64,000 bases of DNA from JAHRAW01 sp965243285 (GTDB lineage: Bacteria > Pseudomonadota > Gammaproteobacteria > Arenicellales > Poriferihabitantaceae). Position numbers and translations under genes: made by a program. Position 1 is the stretch's first letter; every line of letters starts with the position of its first letter. The DNA is taken from contig OZ251537.1 of assembly GCA_965243285.1 (NCBI GenBank), positions 1,674,001 to 1,738,000 of the forward strand. The letters are read 5' to 3'. Below the pieces are notes generated by a model. It was not told the origin of the DNA and did not search any database. It saw only the letters and a program-made list of their open reading frames with translations. Below, in pieces: positions 60,070 through 64,000 of the stretch.

Positions 60070-62841
60070 TCAATCTCTAAGCCGGGCGCCGAATTGGTGC
60101 TGCAATGCGGTCAGAATTTCATCGGTTTGCGCGTCGACTTGCAGCGCCGTAAGGTTGCTTGATTCACTTTGGAAGGTCAAGCCAAAAGCGAAGCCTTTGT
60201 GGTTTTTTTCGATACCGGCACCGCGGTAAATGTCGAATAATTCCAGCCCTACCAGCCATTCGCCGGCGGCGGCGCGGGTGGCGTCTAACACTTGCTGCGC
60301 CGAGACCGATTCGGCCACCGCTACGGCGAGGTCGCGGCGCACCGCCGGGTAGCGTGAGATGGCGGCAAAGCGCGGCCGCGGCGCCGAATCCCATGCCGCT
60401 AGTGCTATCTCAAATAAATACACCGGTTGCTCGAGGCCGAGCCATTGCTGGTGGCGGGGGTGTAATTGCCCGAGGTGGCCGATGGTACGCCCGCCTGAGG
60501 TGATGCGCGCGGCGCGCCCAGGGTGCAAGGCCGGGTGCGCGGCGGCGGCGAAACACAAATCGCGCGGCGCGCATAGCCGCAGCACGGCGGTCACATCACC
60601 CTTGACATCGAAAAAATCCACCGCAGTGGCCGCCGCGCCCCACTGCCTGGGCAGCGCCGCGCCGACCACCGCGGCGGCCACGCGCGGCTGCTCATGGTGC
60701 GGGCCGGCTGGCGTCGCGTCTGCTGCGGCCGATTGCGCGGCCGATTGGGCGGCGCTTTGGCGGGCGGATTTGGCGCCGGGTTTGGCGCTTTGGCGGGCCG
60801 GTTTGGCAATATTCTGGCGGAACACATTGCCGGTCTCGAACAGGCGCACGCGCTCGCGCTGACGGTTGAGATTGGTCTTCACCGCGCCCAACAAACCGGG
60901 CCACAAACTGCGGCGCATGACCGCCATGTTGTCGGCGATGGGGTTGCGCAGCCGCAATTCGGCGTCGGCCTCGCCGAGCAGGGTGCGCTGGGTTTTCGGG
61001 GCGACAAAACTATAGGTGATGGCTTCGAAATAGCCGCGCTCGACCAGTTTTTGCTTGATTTGCGCGAGCGGTATGCGGTGTTCCGGGTGGGCGCCGGTGC
61101 GCGCCACCGCTACCGGCGGGCGCGGCGCGATACGCTCGAAGCCGTAAATTCGCCCGACTTCCTCCACCAAATCATGCGCCCCGGTGATGTCGGAGCGCCA
61201 GCTGGGGGGGGTGACTCGCCAGCCGGGCGGTTTGCCGGCCGCCGTTGGCGCTACTTTCATGCCTAACCGTTTTAGCGCGGCGCTGACCTCGCGTTTTGGC
61301 GGCGCGACGCCGAGCAGGCGCGGAATTTCCGCCGCCGCCAAAGTGATGGCGGCGCGGCGCGGCATGAAACTGCGCTCGCGGGCGTCATCCACCGGCCCGG
61401 GCGTGCCGCCGGCGATGGCGAGCAGCAACTGCGTGGCGCGCTGCATGGCGGCCGCTTGCATGGCGTCATCGACGCCGCGCTCGAAGCGATGCGAGGCATC
61501 GGTATGCAGCCCCAAGCGCCGCGCCCGGCCGATGATTTCCGCAGCCGGGAAAAACGCCGCCTCCAAATACACATGGCGGGTGGCGGCCGAGATGGCGGAA
61601 TCTTGCCCGCCCATAATGCCGGCCAGCGCCACCGCTTTTTTGTGGTCGGCGATGAGCAGATTGTCGGCGCGCAGCGCCACCGTGCTGCCATCCAACAAGC
61701 GCAGTTTTTCGCCGCCGCGCGCCAGGCGCACGATGATGCCGCCGGCCAATTTGTCGAGGTCAAAAGCGTGCATGGGCTGGCCGCTCTCCAACATCACATA
61801 ATTGGTGATGTCCACGGCCACATTGATGCTACGCGCCCCGGCACGGCGCAGCCGCTCGGCCATCCAATCCGGAATGCGCGCCGCCATATCGACATCGCGC
61901 ACCACCCGCCCGACATAGCGCGGGCAAGCCTGGGGGGCGCGCAATTCGATGGGTAAACGCGCCGTGCAACGCGGGCGAATTTTGCTGTCCGGCGACCAGA
62001 TTTTCAGCGCTGGGGCGTTTATCGCGGCGGTTTTGCTGGCCGAATTCGGCTTGGCGGATGGGGCGGATTTGGTGGATTTTGCCGCGGCGGATTTGGTGGA
62101 TTTGGCTGCTGCGGATTTGGCTGCTGCGGATGCGCCCGAGCCGTATTTGGCATGGCCGCATCGCAACGCCACGCCGCTCAGCGCCGACACTTCGCGGGCG
62201 AGGCCGAGCATGCCGAGGCAATCGCCGCGATTCGGCGTCGGTTTAAGTTCGATGACATGGTCATCCAACGCCAAATGGGCGCGCACCGAGCCGCCGATGG
62301 CGGCGTTATCATCCAACGCCATGAGTCCGGCGGATTCGCCGCTTTCGCCGTCCGTAATCAGCCCCAATTCCGCCGCCGAGCACAGCATGCCCATGGATTC
62401 TATGCCGGCGATGCGTCGCGCCGCGATTGTCAGGCCGATATGGGCATGGCTCGAATCAGCAGAGAGCGAATCAGCAGCACCCGAAGCCGCATGATTCGCC
62501 CCGCTCATGTCGCCCAGACCCGGCAATTTGGCGCCGAGCAGCGCCACCGGCGCCCGCATGCCCACGGCCACATTGGCGGCGCCGCACACGATGGTGAGCG
62601 CGGCGCGTTTGCCCACCTCCACCGTGCACACCTGCAGGCGCGGCGCTTGCGGGTGCGGGCGGCAGTGCGTGATGTGGCCGATGACCAGGCCGGTTTTCGG
62701 CCAGGGCGGCGCCGCCGGCAACACCGCTTCGGCTTCCACGCCGCCGCGCGTCAGGCACTCCGCCAGGGCGGGCGCGGCGAAGGTGCGCGCGTCGGGCGGC
62801 GCCGCCAGCCACTCGCGCAACCAAGCGGCGCTTACGCGCAT
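60070..62841 (-). CDS. pheT: Phenylalanyl-tRNA synthetase beta subunit
   Basis: 923 residues, well over the E. coli length of about 795. Domains in order: tRNA-binding OB fold (LVIGHITHCRPHPQAPRLQ), the B3/B4 editing part, the B5 domain, the catalytic-like core, and a C-terminal anticodon-binding FDX-ACB domain (RYPAVRRDLAVAV and KNHKGFAFGLTFQS). The excess is mainly low-complexity insertions: SAAAKSAAAKSTKSAAAKST near residues 229-275, and QSAAQSAAQSAAADATPA near 675-717, with a smaller Ser/Ala insert near 111-133. pheS overlaps its start by ten bases. Confidence 0.95.
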   Translation of the reverse strand: MRVSAAWLREWLAAPPDARTFAAPALAECLTRGGVEAEAVLPAAPPWPKTGLVIGHITHCRPHPQAPRLQVCTVEVGKRAALTIVCGAANVAVGMRAPVALLGAKLPGLGDMSGANHAASGAADSLSADSSHAHIGLTIAARRIAGIESMGMLCSAAELGLITDGESGESAGLMALDDNAAIGGSVRAHLALDDHVIELKPTPNRGDCLGMLGLAREVSALSGVALRCGHAKYGSGASAAAKSAAAKSTKSAAAKSTKSAPSAKPNSASKTAAINAPALKIWSPDSKIRPRCTARLPIELRAPQACPRYVGRVVRDVDMAARIPDWMAERLRRAGARSINVAVDITNYVMLESGQPMHAFDLDKLAGGIIVRLARGGEKLRLLDGSTVALRADNLLIADHKKAVALAGIMGGQDSAISAATRHVYLEAAFFPAAEIIGRARRLGLHTDASHRFERGVDDAMQAAAMQRATQLLLAIAGGTPGPVDDARERSFMPRRAAITLAAAEIPRLLGVAPPKREVSAALKRLGMKVAPTAAGKPPGWRVTPPSWRSDITGAHDLVEEVGRIYGFERIAPRPPVAVARTGAHPEHRIPLAQIKQKLVERGYFEAITYSFVAPKTQRTLLGEADAELRLRNPIADNMAVMRRSLWPGLLGAVKTNLNRQRERVRLFETGNVFRQNIAKPARQSAKPGAKSARQSAAQSAAQSAAADATPAGPHHEQPRVAAAVVGAALPRQWGAAATAVDFFDVKGDVTAVLRLCAPRDLCFAAAAHPALHPGRAARITSGGRTIGHLGQLHPRHQQWLGLEQPVYLFEIALAAWDSAPRPRFAAISRYPAVRRDLAVAVAESVSAQQVLDATRAAAGEWLVGLELFDIYRGAGIEKNHKGFAFGLTFQSESSNLTALQVDAQTDEILTALQHQFGARLRD

Positions 62842-63869
62842 CGTCCAAATTGGCGCAAAAAGGCCAGATCGTTATCGAAAAATAGCCGTAAATCATTCAC
62901 CCCGTAGCGCAACATAGCGAAACGCTCGATGCCCAATCCAAACGCATAGCCGGTGAATTTGCGCGGGTCGATGCCGCCGTGTTGCAGCACTTTGGGGTGC
63001 ACCATGCCGCTGCCGAGCACCTCCAGCCAGCCGCTTTGCGCGCATACTCGGCAACCTTTGCCGCGGCAAAATACGCACGCGATATCCACCTCCGCCGAAG
63101 GTTCGGTGAACGGAAAATAGGACGGGCGGAAGCGCAGGCCCAAATCAGTATCGAGAAATTCGCGCACAAAGTGGATGAGAATGCCCTTCAAATCAGCGAA
63201 AGTGAGGTCGCTATCGATAGCCAGCCCCTCCAACTGATGAAACATGGGCGTGTGCGTGAGGTCGGAATCGCAGCGATACACCCGCCCCGGCGCGATCACC
63301 CGCAACGGCGGCGGGTGGCGGCGCATGTGGCGTATCTGCACCGGCGAGGTGTGGGTGCGCAGCACGGTGCGCGCATCGAGGTAGAAGGTGTCGTGCATGG
63401 CGCGCGCCGGATGGTCGGCGGGGATATTCAGCGCCTCGAAATTATGATATTCATCCTCGATTTCCGGCCCCGTGGCGATGGCGAAACCGAGGCGTTCGAA
63501 AATGCCCTGCATACGCTGCAAAGTGCGCGTGATGGGATGGATGCCGCCGGCCTCGGCGCCGCGTCCGGGCTGGGTTACATCGATTTTTTCATCCGCCAAG
63601 CGCGCCGCCATGCCCAACTCATCGAGCGCGCCCTGGCGGGTTTCCAGCCAACCTTGTATCTGCTGCTTGATTTGGTTTACTTTTTGGCCAAATTCCTTGC
63701 GCCGCGCCGCCTCCATGCCGCCGATGGTTTTAAGTTGCGCCGTGATCTCGCCCTTTTTGCCGAGATAGCGCACTTTCAGCGCCTCCAACGCCGCCAGCGA
63801 ATCCGCGTCGTCGATGGATTGCTGCGCCGTGATCAGTAACTCGGCGAGCGGGGGGGATGGATTGGTCAC
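62832..63869 (-). CDS. pheS: Phenylalanyl-tRNA synthetase alpha subunit
   Basis: 345 residues. N-terminal coiled coil (LKVRYLGKKGEITAQLK), then class II catalytic motifs: motif 1 around HPITRTLQRMQGIFERLGF, motif 2 FHQLEGLAIDSDLTFADLKG, and motif 3 GFGLGIERFAML-like (here AFGLGIERFAMLRYG). The alpha2-beta2 enzyme charges tRNA-Phe. A Cys-rich segment VFCRGKGCRVCAQSGW, also seen in some other PheS proteins, is present near residue 260. It ends ten bases inside pheT. Confidence 0.96.
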   Translation of the reverse strand: MTNPSPPLAELLITAQQSIDDADSLAALEALKVRYLGKKGEITAQLKTIGGMEAARRKEFGQKVNQIKQQIQGWLETRQGALDELGMAARLADEKIDVTQPGRGAEAGGIHPITRTLQRMQGIFERLGFAIATGPEIEDEYHNFEALNIPADHPARAMHDTFYLDARTVLRTHTSPVQIRHMRRHPPPLRVIAPGRVYRCDSDLTHTPMFHQLEGLAIDSDLTFADLKGILIHFVREFLDTDLGLRFRPSYFPFTEPSAEVDIACVFCRGKGCRVCAQSGWLEVLGSGMVHPKVLQHGGIDPRKFTGYAFGLGIERFAMLRYGVNDLRLFFDNDLAFLRQFGRCA

Positions 63870-63907
63870 GGTGAACGGTTACCACGGGGCGTATGACGGC
63901 GACACTA

Positions 63908-64000
63908 TTATTCTTCAGATTGCGATTCTAAAGCCGCTTTGTCCGCACGCAGTTGATTCAGCGTCTTGCCGTTATATTTCCAATAATCTGTCCCCGGATA
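63908..64000 (-). CDS. C-terminal 30 codons of an unidentified gene
   Basis: The minus strand enters from the right edge in frame and ends ...DYWKYNGKTLNQLRADK, AALESQSEE, stop. It is not the end of ribosomal protein L20, which precedes pheS in many relatives. The strand and position, 38 bases before pheS, suggest a separate upstream gene. No family can be named from 30 residues. Confidence 0.45.
   Translation of the reverse strand, partial: YPGTDYWKYNGKTLNQLRADKAALESQSEE

Noticed and set aside
63908..64000. C-terminus of ribosomal protein L20 (rplT) upstream of pheS
   Set aside because: The translated end (NGKTLNQLRADKAALESQSEE) does not resemble the L20 C-terminus.

Overview
The window comes from a GC-rich bacterial chromosome. 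Gene content and order point to a gammaproteobacterium, probably uncultured: pheS-pheT-ihfA-merR-tRNA-Pro, accA-tilS-pyrG-kdsA-eno-ftsB, rsmJ, and a MetZ-type methionine pathway. I cannot name a genus from sequence alone. Many genes lack a clear Shine-Dalgarno sequence, and several overlap by ATGA-type junctions.

Layout. 1-2734: the start of a DGQHR-domain (DndB-like) gene directly downstream of trpBA; the trpB/trpA junction carries a tandem duplication that created a 33-codon mini-gene. 3079-8587: a sulfur amino acid block (metZ, a methionine-type aminotransferase, cystathionine beta-synthase) with a small Sel1 protein and exonuclease III. 8735-18813: an Atm1-like ABC exporter, a hicBA toxin-antitoxin pair, a TAXI-TRAP transporter operon with an unusual secreted repeat protein inside it, a gamma-glutamyltransferase and a monofunctional transglycosylase. 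19119-20576: a DNA methyltransferase fused to a nuclease-like domain. 20894-26834: an RND efflux pump, its adaptor and a carboxylesterase.

26656-37317 is an accessory island: an AbiJ-type abortive-infection candidate, two Sel1-repeat genes made by local duplication, and a large type III-like restriction-modification (R-M) pair. The first part is bracketed by two near-identical 243-bp copies of the 5' end of the esterase gene.

37381-52564 carries rsmJ, hemH, cbiX, and the ftsB-eno-kdsA-pyrG-tilS-accA cluster. Two R-M modules interrupt that cluster. An AT-rich methyltransferase/endonuclease pair lies between eno and kdsA. Between tilS and accA, an adenine methyltransferase/endonuclease pair and two IS1595-like remnants lie between the two ends of a destroyed MmeI-like R-M gene.

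52664-64000 is mostly housekeeping: an M16 protease, a GST-like protein, tRNA-Glu, tRNA-Ala, gltX, tRNA-Pro, merR, ihfA, pheT, pheS, and the 3' end of an unidentified gene.

Three themes stand out: dense and layered R-M content (four sets plus a ruin, within about 32 kb); many short tandem duplications, including in-frame low-complexity expansions inside conserved enzymes; and a hairpin-bearing intergenic repeat family.
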